Shown here: one piece after another, positions 1-10,646 of the stretch
Layout of the letters: each line of letters starts with the position of its first letter
Position numbering within the stretch: the stretch's first letter is position 1
From: Byssochlamys sp. IMV 00236
Lineage: Eukaryota > Ascomycota > Eurotiomycetes > Eurotiales > Thermoascaceae
Assembly: GCA_001931875.2 (NCBI GenBank)
Contig: MSJH02000406.1
Coordinates: 1 to 41,636 of the forward strand
DNA length: 41,636 bases
Reading direction: 5' to 3'
The notes under the pieces: model-generated
Databases searched by the model: none
What the model was told of the DNA's origin: nothing
The model's input: only the letters and a program-made list of their open reading frames with translations
Translations under genes and position numbers: made by a program

Positions 1-36
<36 letters not shown>
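1..36. repeat. Poly-T run at the window edge
   Basis: Thirty-six consecutive T open the window, ending 11 bases before the first ATG of the NDC80 gene. A homopolymer at the very edge often marks a contig break. If the break is artificial, upstream promoter or 5' sequence of NDC80 may be missing. Confidence 0.9.
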
Positions 37-40
<4 letters not shown>

Positions 41-47
41 GACAGTT

Positions 48-2271
48 ATGGACCACCATGACAAAAGATCCATCATGAGTTTTGGTGTTGAAAGTAGCCA
101 AAAGAGACAAAGCATTGACACACTATTAGAGACATCCAATAAAATACGACGGTTATCGTCAAATACAGCCTATAGGATGAGCTTCTTTTTGGACAATTTA
201 CCATCACCTGATCAATATTTGAATGAGCATACTTCAGCTCTACATGACTTTGAAGATTACAGATCCATAGTATCAAGGTAAATGGATAATCAATGTCATT
301 TATTACATCTTTTTTTTAATATCAAACTAGTCAAACCAGTCTTTTAAGCGAAGGAGGACCTTCACCATTCATCACTCGATTCAACCAGACATCAACAGAC
401 GCACCTCATGAAAGAAAACCTCTCTATGACTTGAAACCATTCAAGGACCTCGATCAACAAAAGGTCTATATTTCAAAGATATCCAGCTATTTATTCCAAA
501 CTGAATACGCCAAGGATTTACCATCCATACGACGTAGTCTCCGTGCATTCACCACCAACGAGTTTCATAATATGGTCAAGCATCTCCTGAGGCGGTTTGA
601 TCCTCATTTGGAAGTAGGAAGAAATTTCCATGAGGAACTGCCTAGGGTGCTCAAGAACATCCATTGTCCCTTGGCCGATATGATCACACCCAAGGGGCTT
701 TTGTCGATCGGTGCGCCTCATTTGTATCCTATATCACTTGCATTACTTCATTGGCTGACAGAGTCATGTGAGCTGATACATGAACATGTCGGTGATAATG
801 AGGATGATGTGTCTGTAGAAAATAATATGTTTGACGAGAATTACTTTAACTGGATCTTTTTCATTTATGCGTGTCGTGCCTATGCAGAGGAAATGAGTGG
901 TGGTAGAGATTTGATCGAGTCAAATAAGGAACTAGAAGATGCGTTGAGTAAAGCCTCTCTCCAAAAAAAAAAGAAAGCAAAGATTATTATACTAAAGCTC
1001 AATTGATAGATGCGACGGATGCCACGGTGGATGAAATGGAGGAAAAGTCTAAACGAAACTCAAAGAAAGTATTAGAAGAATTGAATCAGTATAACAAAGA
1101 TCATGTAAATTATTGCATATATATATATATATATATATACACGGCAGAAGGAACTCATGATATTATCAGCCATCTCTAGCGTACTTGAAAAAGACCAATA
1201 CAGATCTTAAATCCGATATTGAAAAGTTTAATGCTTATTGTGAAATGAAGCAGAAAAAGATTGAAAAGAGTCAAGCACTTGGACTTCGCAGTGAAAAACA
1301 GATACAAGGATTTGAACGAGAATTAAAAAAGATAGAAACAGAGATAGAAAAGATCAAGGAAGCCTTGACAAGTAAAGGCTTGACGATTGAAAAAATCAAT
1401 GCGATTGTAGAAGAGAATAAGACAATATCGACAGAATACACAAAGATACAGAAAAGGCTACAGGATCTTCAAAAGCAATATGAAGCCAAAAAGGAAAAGA
1501 GTGATGAGGTGTTGAGTGAAATTGAAACGTTGATCAGTGAGCATAATACGTTGATATCTAAATTGGCTGCTATACCTGACATCGACATCCAAGAAGATCA
1601 ATTAAAGATCACGTTTGATCCTACAACAGATGATCCAAATAAGGACTTTCCTGTGGATTATGAATCAAGGACTATAGTAAGAAAAAAAAAAAAAAGATAT
1701 ACAAAAGATAGTCATCTCATGAAAAATTAGCCCAAACTTAATGACATCTTTGACCTATTATCCAAAAGATTGCTTGATATAACCAAAAAGAACTCCAACT
1801 TACGAGAAGAGTTGGAAGCAATTGACAAGAAGATATTGGATATACAAAATAGTCGTCACCTGGATCAACAGATAGTAGAAAGAAGAAGACATGAACTTGA
1901 AGAAAGAGAATTTGTAAGTTATTTAGAAAGAAAGAAAGAATATACACTGACATTGATTTCAGATGTGGCGTAAAGAACATGACGAGATGACAATGGCATT
2001 AGAAAAAGAAGAAAAGGCAATGCAAGAGAAAGAGAGGCAAATAAGTCTTGATTTAGAAAACGCACGGATGAAGCTGTATGACACCAAGCTGAAAGCGAGC
2101 GAAGCAAGAATACAGGCAGAGAGAAGGAAGCATGAACTAAATGAAATATACGCGTCCTTTGTTCGCCAGCTGAAGCATGCTCTGGAAGATATTGATCAAA
2201 GAGCAGAAGATTATAGGGTGGCAGTAAAGAAGGAAGAATCAGTTGTAACAGAAGTGATACTTGATATATAA
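48..2271 (+). CDS. NDC80: Kinetochore protein Ndc80 (HEC1), apparent 1-nt frameshift
   Basis: Outer-kinetochore subunit that binds microtubules as part of the Ndc80-Nuf2-Spc24-Spc25 complex. Exons read as 48-277, 331-1104, 1170-1676, 1731-1913 and 1963-2271, all with GT-AG introns. The N-terminal third resembles the Ndc80 calponin-homology head: a D-L-K-P-F-K-D start, an E-E-L-P-R-V-L-K stretch and the family signature L-L-S-I-G-A-P-H. The rest is Lys/Glu-rich coiled coil, as in the family. With one base added in the A10 run at 963-972 the product is about 667 residues, a normal Ndc80 length. As written, the frame stops at 1006, while the frame from 982 on continues as coding sequence into the next exon. 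The first ATG at 48 is used because no other start precedes the conserved head. Identity is confident; exon edges are inferred. Confidence 0.88.
963..972 (+). other. A10 homopolymer where the NDC80 frame breaks
   Basis: Upstream of this run the reading frame encodes the Ndc80 head. The same frame hits a stop at 1004-1006. A frame shifted by one is open from 961 through to the donor at 1105 and encodes Lys/Glu-rich sequence. One extra A, or two fewer, reconnects them. A sequencing or assembly length error is the simplest explanation; a real mutation or ribosomal slippage is not excluded. Confidence 0.75.
1115..1139. repeat. (AT)n microsatellite inside an NDC80 intron
   Basis: A run of about 12 alternating AT units lies wholly within the 65-nt intron at 1105-1169, between its GTAAAT donor and the TATCAG acceptor. 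Confidence 0.85.
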
Positions 2272-2386
2272 AAAAACCAGACATGTGATTTTTATGATCA
2301 AAATGACATAATTGGAAAAATAAGGATTACCCCACATCTTTTTTCTTTTCTTTTCTTTTCCTCTTTTTGTTAAGATTACCCACTTT

Positions 2387-3058
2387 ATGTCTAGTCAACC
2401 AACAAAGGATAAGAGTAGTCATAGTGATTCACTGCCAACACCACCCAAAGAACGTCCGACATTCCTTCCAAAGCAGCCATTACCTCCTTCAGTTGATATT
2501 AATAATGTCCAACCTATAGTAATTCAAGATAATCCCTCGACATGGGCATTTATTAAAGGACATACAAAGTACTGCATCAAGAGCAGTATACAATTTATAT
2601 TCAAGGATAACAATTTACCATTACTTGTCAATATGATCTACCACTTGATTGCAGCTAGAGCACTCATGGCGCGACCATGGAAGACAACACACAGATATAT
2701 TTATATTGCCTCGCCCCTTGGATCATCGTCTAAATCACTTCGATATCAGATTGAGCAAACAACGGCTATTGCTGTCGATACCTTTCGCGCACTGGGTGTG
2801 ATGCATTTAGCACTCGGTGTTTTATCGGCACTGGCATTAAAAGAGCGAAGACAATCCTCAGAGAGGTCTGCTCTGGTCGTGCTGACGTTGGCATCCCTTG
2901 GAAATGCATGGGCACATATGAATGCATATTGGCAAAAGACAGGGTCACAGTATACGTTAAAGGCCATTCAAGAAGTAGGATCATCTAATTTATTTGTATT
3001 GGTGATGAGCTCAATTGCATTATCCAAGACGATCAAACGAACCGGAAGGTTTATCTAA
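2387..3058 (+). CDS. Unknown four-helix membrane protein
   Basis: Single-exon gene for 223 residues beginning 115 bp after NDC80. I do not recognise the family. The first 65 or so residues are polar and Pro/Ser/Lys-rich, so probably a disordered cytosolic tail. Four hydrophobic stretches follow, around residues 80-97, 128-147, 160-178 and 198-213, consistent with a small polytopic membrane protein. The overall shape (short protein, four helices) recalls the Erg28 type of scaffold, but I see no diagnostic motif and do not claim homology. The ATG at 2387 is the first in the frame and lies just after a pyrimidine-rich leader. The gene converges with the small gene on the opposite strand ending at 3188. 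Confidence 0.75.
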   Translation: MSSQPTKDKSSHSDSLPTPPKERPTFLPKQPLPPSVDINNVQPIVIQDNPSTWAFIKGHTKYCIKSSIQFIFKDNNLPLLVNMIYHLIAARALMARPWKTTHRYIYIASPLGSSSKSLRYQIEQTTAIAVDTFRALGVMHLALGVLSALALKERRQSSERSALVVLTLASLGNAWAHMNAYWQKTGSQYTLKAIQEVGSSNLFVLVMSSIALSKTIKRTGRFI

Positions 3059-3187
3059 GTGGCAAGGCCTTGATGAAGGTGATAATACACAATGGTCGAA
3101 TCTGATGAACAAATAGCCAGTGTTATTTTGCTATATATAAATGTCATGTTTTGTTTATGAAATAAAGCTATTTGTATGCGGTTTATC

Positions 3188-3573
3188 TTACTTGATATCT
3201 ATTGTCATTTCACTCTTTATAGCATCAAATAAGGTAGCTATTTTCTTTAATGATAATGACTCGGTCTCAGGAAAAGGTAGGATGTAGAGTGATTCCTAAG
3301 GATATAAATAAAGTGACGCATTGAGCTCAACCATACTTACTTCTGTGCCTGGTTCTTTAGTCATAAAGATACATGTTTGTAATTGATTTATAAACTGATA
3401 ATCAACATGCTTCCATTTCTTTGTCAAAACAAGATCTGAATAGACTTGTTGTGATAGATAAGCATCCATAGGTGACATTGATTTTGATTGAATATCCTTG
3501 ATCTGCTCAACCTTAATTATCTATAAAGATTATATACATATATTTCCTATTCTACCTTGGATTCAAATGACAT
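3188..3573 (-). CDS. Small conserved-looking protein of unknown function
   Basis: Proposed minus-strand gene of three exons, 3573-3556, 3520-3341 and 3295-3188, giving 101 residues. The central exon is clearly coding-like (it includes V-L-T-K-K-W-K-H-V-D-Y). The 45-nt intron at 3296-3340 has a GTAAGT donor and a TTAG acceptor, and it joins phase 0 to an open exon ending at TAA 3188-3190. The first intron would be only 35 nt, unusually short. The alternative start is the in-frame ATG at 3478, which would give an 87-residue protein. No signal peptide or membrane segment is visible and no family is recognised. Confidence 0.5.
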
Positions 3574-3576
3574 GCT

Positions 3577-3599
3577 TTATTATTATTATTATTATTATT
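3577..3599. repeat. (TTA)n microsatellite
   Basis: About seven tandem TTA/ATT units lie immediately upstream of the proposed start of the 101-residue minus-strand gene. Confidence 0.85.
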
Positions 3600-3737
3600 G
3601 TAATGATTATTATGAAAAAAAAAAAAGGGAAAAAAAATTAATAGTAAAAATAAACGGTACTTTAAAATAACGGTGGTATAGGATGTGTAATTTACAGTTA
3701 TCATAAATGCGCAATTGTGTGTGTGTAGAATGATGAG

Positions 3738-5816
3738 TTATGCAGCAGGAGCACTGTGACCAATGATAAATCCACAGTAAATCAAATCTTCTTCATTAAT
3801 GTTGGCCAATGAAGATGACATCGATACTCCATCAGGTGATAATAAAAAGCATTCTCTGACGATCAGCACTCGAAGCCTCTCATGTGAGCTACGACAACCA
3901 GCTATATGACAAGATGTGTGAGCAACAGAGCGAATAAGTATGATTATTGTTCTCTTACCCAAAGCAGCACGTTCAAACCAATGAATGGCCTGTCGTAAAT
4001 CTATTTCACAGCCAATGCCTCTTTCATAGCAATTACCCAAGTGATACTGTGCAGAGATATGATCTTGTTCTGCTGCTGACTTGAATAATCTAAATGCCTC
4101 TTCCAAGTTACGTTCGACTCCTAATCCATGCTGAAAATGCATTCCCAGTTTGTCTAATGCACGTGCATGATTCTGTTCAGCTGCCTTGCGATACCATTCG
4201 ACTGCCTTTGTATTGTCTTTTTGTACTCCTATTCCATTGGCGTAACAGAATCCTAAATTACACTGTGCCCACGGGTTATTTTGCTGGGCTGATTTATGAT
4301 ACCAGTAAGCTGCTCGTACAGGGTCTTTCTTCAGCCCGATGCCTTCTTCAAAGCAAAAGCCAAGTGAGTTTTGTGCAAGTGCATTACCATGTTCAGCACT
4401 CTTTTTGAACCACTTTACTGCCTCTGCTTCATCCTTGTCAACACCAATACCGTTTCGATAACAGTATCCCAGAGACAGCTGAGCAGGTGGGTGATTTTCT
4501 TCTGCACTTAAATAATACCAAAAGAACGACTTTTGCTCATTCACGTCAACACCGACACCATTTTGATAGCAGTAACCAAGAGAATGATAAGCAAAGATGT
4601 TGCCTCTTTCTGCAGAGCGTCGATACCATTTAACAGCTTCTTTTTCATTACGTTCTGTGCCAATACCATTCTGATAGCAGAATCCAAGATTATGTTGGGC
4701 TCTGGCGTGACCTTGTAAAGCAGCCTTTCTATACCAGTAAGCACCCAAGACATCGTTCTTTTCGACACCAATGCCATTTTGATAGCAGTATCCCAAGTTG
4801 CATTCAGCCCAGGGATAGCCTTGTTCTGCAGACAGTCTATACCATTTAGCAGCTTCCTCATAATCGACGTTAACGCCGATACCATCTTCGTAACAATAGC
4901 CAAGTGAGTTCTGACCAAAGGCATTTCCTTGTTCAGCCGACAGTCTATACCATTTGACTGCCTCGTGCACATCTTTTTCAACACCAATGCCTTCCTCATA
5001 GCAGTATCCAATATTATAAATGGCCACTGTTTCACCTTGACTTGCAGACAGTCTATACCATTTCATTGCTTCAACTTCATTCTTTTTGACGCCGAAGCCT
5101 TCGCCGTAGCAGTATCCAAGGATACCTTGACCACGTGCATGACCTTGCTCGGCACTTGCCTTATACCAATGAAAGGCAGCATGCTCATCTTTCTGGAGGG
5201 CAATACCGTCATGATAACAAACACCGAGTGCATACTGTGCAGCAGGGTGATGATATAATGTGGCTGCTTCCACAATCCATTGAACGGCACTCGGCTGATG
5301 TCTGACACGTTCTGTCCACTCTTCGGCTTCTGCTCGATCAATCTTTACATTAGGACGTCCATATTTTCTAAGAAAGGCTAATCGTGCCATACTTAAACCG
5401 TCCTGGTACCGTTTAGCGGCTAACTGATAATGATACTCGGATTGAACAAAGTCTGTTTGGACACCTATTCCAAACTCATAACAGAATCCAACGATTCCTT
5501 CTGATCGTGTGTGTCCAAGAGAAGCTGCTTTGGCATAACAAACAAAAGCCAAATGGTCTGATTTCGTATGTTTGTCTATGCCAAATAGATATCGATTGCC
5601 TTTTTTATAAAAGTAATCTGCTGTTGTTGTTGTTGTTGTTGTTGTCGTTTTCTTTTTTTTATTTTGTAACTTGATCAAGGCTGTCTTTGACCTTGACAAC
5701 AAGTGAGAAAGTGGAAGTAAATGAGGCATTCTTTTAATTAAAAGAAGAGCAAAGAAAAAAGAAAAAAATAAAAATAAAAACCCACGCAACCAGAGAAACA
5801 CCTTTTGGAACCACAA
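3738..5816 (-). CDS. Sel1-like repeat protein with N-terminal membrane anchor
   Basis: The protein begins with a strongly hydrophobic stretch (about residues 6-28, rich in Phe and Leu) that should act as a signal anchor. A basic region and a nine-Thr run encoded by a trinucleotide repeat follow. From about residue 65 to 600 come 13-14 tandem Sel1 repeats of 36 residues, each with the consensus A-x-x-L-G-x-C-Y-x-x-G-x-G-V ... A-x-x-W-Y-x-x-A-A. Sel1 repeats are TPR-like solenoids that bind partner proteins; family members serve in ER quality control and chitin-synthase activation, but I cannot tell which role applies here. An intron of 57 nt (3902-3958, GTAAGA to ATATAG) separates the C-terminal exon. 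Because its length is a multiple of three and it has no stop, both spliced (673) and unspliced (692) products are open. Confidence 0.88.
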   Translation of the reverse strand: MWFQKVFLWLRGFLFLFFSFFFALLLIKRMPHLLPLSHLLSRSKTALIKLQNKKKKTTTTTTTTTADYFYKKGNRYLFGIDKHTKSDHLAFVCYAKAASLGHTRSEGIVGFCYEFGIGVQTDFVQSEYHYQLAAKRYQDGLSMARLAFLRKYGRPNVKIDRAEAEEWTERVRHQPSAVQWIVEAATLYHHPAAQYALGVCYHDGIALQKDEHAAFHWYKASAEQGHARGQGILGYCYGEGFGVKKNEVEAMKWYRLSASQGETVAIYNIGYCYEEGIGVEKDVHEAVKWYRLSAEQGNAFGQNSLGYCYEDGIGVNVDYEEAAKWYRLSAEQGYPWAECNLGYCYQNGIGVEKNDVLGAYWYRKAALQGHARAQHNLGFCYQNGIGTERNEKEAVKWYRRSAERGNIFAYHSLGYCYQNGVGVDVNEQKSFFWYYLSAEENHPPAQLSLGYCYRNGIGVDKDEAEAVKWFKKSAEHGNALAQNSLGFCFEEGIGLKKDPVRAAYWYHKSAQQNNPWAQCNLGFCYANGIGVQKDNTKAVEWYRKAAEQNHARALDKLGMHFQHGLGVERNLEEAFRLFKSAAEQDHISAQYHLGNCYERGIGCEIDLRQAIHWFERAALGKRTIIILIRSVAHTSCHIAGCRSSHERLRVLIVRECFLLSPDGVSMSSSLANINEEDLIYCGFIIGHSAPAA
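3902..3958 (-). other. 57-nt frame-neutral intron near the 3' end of the Sel1 gene
   Basis: It has a GTAAGAG donor and a CATATAG acceptor on the minus strand. The intervening 19 codons are open and hydrophobic, unlike the repeats before and the polar tail after. Splicing joins phase 1 to phase 1 within a Leu-Ala-Gly sequence. Confidence 0.7.
5621..5644. repeat. (GTT)n repeat encoding poly-Thr
   Basis: Eight or more tandem GTT units (ACA/ACC on the coding strand) encode a Thr run in the N-terminal linker of the Sel1-repeat protein. Confidence 0.85.
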
Positions 5817-6104
5817 AAAGAAACAATAAGCGGGGGATGAAAAGCCTGAACAGGTACAAATTGAAATTTATAATGAAAAAAAATGGTCTTATGTGATTTA
5901 GAAAGAGCTTTTAGGTTTACCTTTTCTCCCTTCCCTTTTATCTTTATTACTCTGTATAAGAATAAAGATGTTACTGCACCTGGTTGAGATGGAGATAAAT
6001 TGAAAAGGAGAGAGAAAGAGGATAAGGAGAAAGGGGGAGACGTTCAAGCAGACGAAATTAAAATAGTTACACACGATATATAGACTATAAATAACCTTAT
6101 TTTA

Positions 6105-7420
6105 TTAGATGGAACTAAACAAGATAGCATCATTCTCTTCTTCCTTGACACTCAAAGCATCCAATATTCTCTCTAACGTCTTGTTGCCTCCCAAAGAAGC
6201 GATTTCATTTCTGGCTTCTTTTTCCAAGACAGATAAGAAACGTCGACAGTAAGCAAAGGTGTTTGTCTTTTCTAACAATTGAAGGGCAAACTGCTTTAGT
6301 TCAACCGAATTACTACGTTGCTTGAGAATATTGAGTAATTGACGGTTGGAAGGGTCGGTACGAATAGAATGAATGATGGGGAAAGAGAACTTTCCTTCAG
6401 TCAAGTCTTCACAGAAACCCTTATTATCAGCATACTGGGGGTCATGACGATGAGTTTCAAACAGTATTATTTGCTGTTATTATTTTGCTTACCTGCTTTG
6501 ATTGCAAGTTCATGTAATCATCTCGTACTTGGAAATGGATACCAATTTTACTTACTAGGCCAGTGTAGTCACTAATAAAGATAAGTATGAATGGACTTTT
6601 TATTTATTAGCTACATCACTTACACTGTCGATTGACTGGCTTCTTGCATCAATTTGACAGCCAATCTCAAGAGACCACCCGTTTCTGAAAAAGGAGAGGG
6701 TTACTATTGTTTTTTTTTCTTTTTCTTGTTTTTTCTTGGTACTTACTGTCATTTACCATATCAAGAAATTCCTTCTCTGTGGGACAAGTCAAAGTGTCTC
6801 TCCAAAATAATTCCATGCCTTGACAAGTTTGTTATAAAGTGAATTAATATACGCCCTTTGTTTACCTTGTCCACGATGTAAATTGATCAACTCTTCAGTA
6901 TAAATATCAATCATCTTGGGCTTGTTTAATTTAGTGAGTTCAGATAATGCAACAAAGTAAACATAATTTGCACAATTGATTGTCTGAGGAACGCCATAAA
7001 TGTGATGCGCAGCAGGCACTCCTCGACGAAGCACAGAGTCATCTTCAACATCATCAATCCTATATACACAACATGTTATTCGTGACCTAATCTCCCTGAG
7101 CTTGAACTTACAATAAACTGGCACTGTGAAGCATTTCGATGACTTTTGTGATGACTTTTAAGTCTTCTTTGGGTACTTGTAACCACGCATCAAATGCTTC
7201 AATCATCTTGGAACGTATGTCTTTACCAGGATTAGCACATAAATAGCGAAATGGTTCAAGAAGGATCTATTCGTGAAAGTTTAGAACAACAAGTCAACCA
7301 ATTTCTCTCTTTTATTACATCTTCTTGAGGCTTGTCAATAGATTCAAGACCAGTTTGTTGTCTTTCAAGAGAAAGAACTGTGTTTTTTAAACCGTTTGTA
7401 GTTGTGGTGAATGTGAGCAT
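6105..7420 (-). CDS. carG: Geranylgeranyl diphosphate synthase
   Basis: Trans-type prenyltransferase that makes C20 geranylgeranyl diphosphate from FPP and IPP, feeding carotenoids and protein prenylation. Seven exons: 7420-7319, 7266-7112, 7059-6866, 6818-6747, 6684-6624, 6571-6493 and 6434-6105. All introns are GT-AG, and the product is 330 residues, normal for fungal GGPP synthases. Diagnostic elements are the first Asp-rich motif D-D-V-E-D at about residues 88-92, the second motif D-D-Y-M-N at about 212-216, the L-H-R-G-Q-G stretch, and T-E-G-K-F-S-F-P near the C-terminal third. The start is the only ATG before the conserved part. The symbol carG is the mucoralean name for this enzyme (BTS1 in yeast); another paralogue in the same genome cannot be excluded. 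Confidence 0.93.
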
Positions 7421-7648
7421 AAGTTACGATGTATAAAATAAAAAGAAATAAGGATAAAAAGAATAAAGGAGGTTTGCTTTTATATTTGATGAGAAGGAAC
7501 CATCTTGAACGTAAGACAAGCCAAGTGAACAAAAGCGAGTCTTTTGAATTTGCCTTTTTTGTTACACCCCCTATTTTTTTCTTTCTTTCTTAGTTGTACT
7601 CCTTGGACAAACAGGAGTAAGAAAAAAAATATTCTAAACTATCTCTCT

Positions 7649-10247
7649 TTATTTATTCTCTGCGAATGTCACTAGACTCTTATTTTCTCCAACCAAGTCG
7701 CCTACATTATACAACACTTGATCGATCGTACCGGACACAGGTGCCTTAATGACGTGTTCCATCTTCATGGCTTCCAAGACCATCAGAGCAGCACCCTTCT
7801 CGATCATTTGTCCTGGCTTAACTAATACTTGCGAAATCTTGCATGGCATAGGAGTCTTTACGGATCCTGCAGCGGTAGCTCCATGAACGATAGCTGATAA
7901 ATAATTAGGTGTAGGAATTTGGAAGGTCGTGCGACCAGACTAATAAGCTGGATTTAGAGTTAAGGTTTTGATGCAAAGAAAAACAACAACTGACCTCGTC
8001 AAAGACAACAACATTTTCATTGTGTAATACTACATTACTCTTGACTTGTTTGTTATCAATGCATGAGACAAGTAAACCTTCTTGATCAAAATGGCTATCG
8101 ACAGCAGTAAACTTCTTGATGGACTCGTTGCCCTTCTTTACTTCAAGATCAACCAGTTCTGGTTTCTGGGCATTGGCAGAGGCAACAATGTCATAAGATT
8201 CATCATTAAATGTGAATGAGAATGTCTTGCTGTTGATATTGTTTAATCGGAAAGCATTAGGAAGTGTATTCCAGGGACTGTAGGGATCTAAAATGGCAAG
8301 GTTTAGTAGGGGGTTAATATTATTATTATTATTAAACTTACCAGAAGTGGATTTCTTGACAGTCTCGATTTCCTTGAGTCGAAGTGCATTTGCTGCTAAT
8401 GCAAGCGTTGTTGGATCGGGTGCTTGCATATCCTTAAAGAGATCTTTTTCGTATTGCTGCAAGAAAAAATGATCATGAGAAGATGATCATATTATATGCA
8501 TCTTTCTTTACCTGTATAAAGCCAGTTTCTACTTCACCCTTGATAAACTCTGGATGTTCACACACAGTCTTGATAAAGGAAATGTTTGTGTTCAATCCCA
8601 CAATCTGGTACTGTTCCAAGGCACGACGGAATCGACGGAGTGCGTCATTTCGATTCTCACCATGAACGACAAGTTTGGAGATCATGGGATCATAATGAAC
8701 GCTGATTTGATCGCCTTGGATAAAACCGGTCTCAAGTCGAAGATTTTCACTTGGTTCAGGAGTACGTACGCTAAAGAGTGGTCCTGTATCAGGGAGGAAA
8801 TGACTAAAAAGGAATAACAAAAAGAGAGAGGAAGAAAATATTAAAAATCATAATCCCTTTTTTTCTCCTTTTTTGTGCGTGGGCTTACTTTCTAGGATTT
8901 TCAGCATACACACGGGCCTCAAAGGCGTGTCCGGTAAGACGAAGTTGGTCTTGCGTCATTGGCAATGGATTACCAGCGGCAACTTCCAATTGCCAACGTA
9001 CCAAATCAGTCTGCGTGACCATTTCAGTAACTGGATGCTCCACTTGGAGACGAGTATTCATTTCCATAAAGTAAAATTGCTTATCGACATTGTCCATAAT
9101 AAATTCTACAGTGCCTGCATTTTCATAGTTCACAGCGCGTGCAGCAGCGACAGCCTTGGCGCCTAATTGAGCACGGAGCTCCTCGGAGAGACCAGGTGCA
9201 GGTGCTTCTTCAATCACCTTTTGATGACGTCTTTGTACAGAACAATCACGCTCAAATAGATGAACCACATTTCCGAGCTTATCAGCAAACACTTGGACTT
9301 CAACGTGACGGGGTCTTTCCAGGTATTTTTCGACCAATACCTTGTCGTCACCAAAGGACTTTATGGATTCACGCTTAGAGGATTCGAGCATTTCCTCAAA
9401 TTCTGCAGGTGAACGAACGATACGCATACCTTTACCACCGCCGCCTTTAACGGCCTTGATGAGTACAGGGTAACCGATCTTGTCGGCTTGTTCCTTCAGG
9501 AACTTGATGTCTTGGTTCTCACCGTGATAACCAGGGACGACGGGCACACCTGCCTTCTCCATAATAAATTTGGATTCACTTTAAATCCCCATTAGTTATT
9601 TTTGCTATTTCTCAGCGAGATTTTTTTTTTTTTTACCTCTTTGAGCCCATGGAACGCATAGCATCACCAGAAGGGCCGATGAATTCAATACCTGAATCTG
9701 TAACAAGATCGGCAAATTCGGCGTTTTCAGACAAAAAGCCATAACCAGGGTGAATAGCTTGAGCACCTGTCATCTTGGCTACTTGTAAAATCTTATCCAT
9801 TCGAAGATAACTTTCGGCAGACGCGGCAGGGCCAATCAAAAATGCTTCATCAGCCTAAGAAAGAAAGAAACAGTTCATTTTCTGTATAGCCACACACAAT
9901 ATGCTCTCTCTCTCTAATTTACCATTTTGACATGTTGAGCATATGTATCTGGTTCACTGTAGACAGCTACAGTTTTGATACCAAGGTCTTTGGCAGTTCG
10001 CATCACACGAAGAGCAATTTCACCTCTTTAAGCCCTCATTAATGACTCGCTTCTTTTATGGTTTATTAGTTTACCTGTTGGCAATCAAGATCTTTTCAAA
10101 AAGAGGCTTTCGATCTTTTTATAATGTTATTTTTTTCTATCTTTTATTTTATTCTTAAAGTTTACCTTTCAACGTGGAGTAAAGACATCCTCTAGCGGAG
10201 TTAGGATACCGACGCAACAAGGAAACCTTTGTCAGGGACAAGAGCAT
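7649..10247 (-). CDS. MCCC1: Methylcrotonyl-CoA carboxylase alpha (biotin) subunit, mitochondrial
   Basis: Biotin-containing subunit of the leucine-degradation enzyme that carboxylates 3-methylcrotonyl-CoA. Nine exons: 10247-10166, 10114-10075, 10025-9923, 9854-9637, 9578-8889, 8803-8512, 8456-8342, 8287-7995 and 7939-7649. They add up to 707 residues, about the family's usual length. The first exon encodes an Arg/Ser-rich mitochondrial presequence (L-R-R-Y-P-N-S-A-R). Biotin-carboxylase motifs follow: [19 protein letters not shown], the ATP-grasp G-G-G-G-K-G-M, and [14 protein letters not shown]. The C-terminal biotinyl domain carries E-A-M-K-M-E-H with the biotinylated Lys near residue 670. 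The end sequence and domain layout fit MCC alpha better than propionyl-CoA carboxylase alpha, which fungi usually lack. The partner MCC beta gene is not in the window. Confidence 0.93.
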
Positions 10248-10646
10248 GAGCACAAAAGATAAAGATGAAAAAGAGAAAAAAGAAAGAAAAAGAGATGAAA
10301 AAGAAGTGATAAAGTTGATCTTGGGAATACTTTATTGTGTAAACCAAAGTCGTGGGAAAATTGGTGGGAGAAATGAAGTGTTCGTGTCTCAGCGTGTGGA
10401 GCTCTTTGACTGTGACTTCTTGACAGCCTTCATTTAGTCTCAGCTTCAATTCACAGAGGGCAGTTTATGCATGCTGTAACTGATGTTTACTTTGACCTTG
10501 ATTGATTCTCGTGATTTAAGTATTTTATATACAGTTGTTTATGTTGTACTATTTCTCGTTTTCTTCCACTTTATTACTTTTAAGATCGTTGAGATAACTA
10601 TTTTACTCATTTCTCTTTTTTTTTTTCGTTGCTTTTGTTACTTGTC
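10248..10646. promoter_or_regulatory. Divergent promoter region, MCC alpha and coiled-coil gene
   Basis: About 400 bp between two divergently transcribed starts. It contains an A-rich stretch at 10256-10310 and a pyrimidine-rich tract at 10605-10628 just before the + strand ATG. No specific operator was recognised. Short open frames here look like purine-tract artefacts. Confidence 0.5.

Noticed and set aside
1115..1139. (AT)n run as a possible regulatory element
   Set aside because: It lies within an intron, and similar TA runs occur in another intron (23943-23973), so it looks like ordinary microsatellite sequence.
4533..5341. Open frames on both strands inside the Sel1 gene
   Set aside because: They are shadows of the repetitive real frame; their sequences do not look like any protein.
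6105..10247. GGPP synthase and MCC alpha as a metabolic gene cluster or operon
   Set aside because: Each has its own promoter gap and introns. Neighbouring on the same strand is not evidence of joint function in a fungus.
10246..10449. Short overlapping open frames between MCC alpha and the coiled-coil gene
   Set aside because: They come from an A/G-rich tract and the presequence of MCC alpha read in other frames; no independent support.
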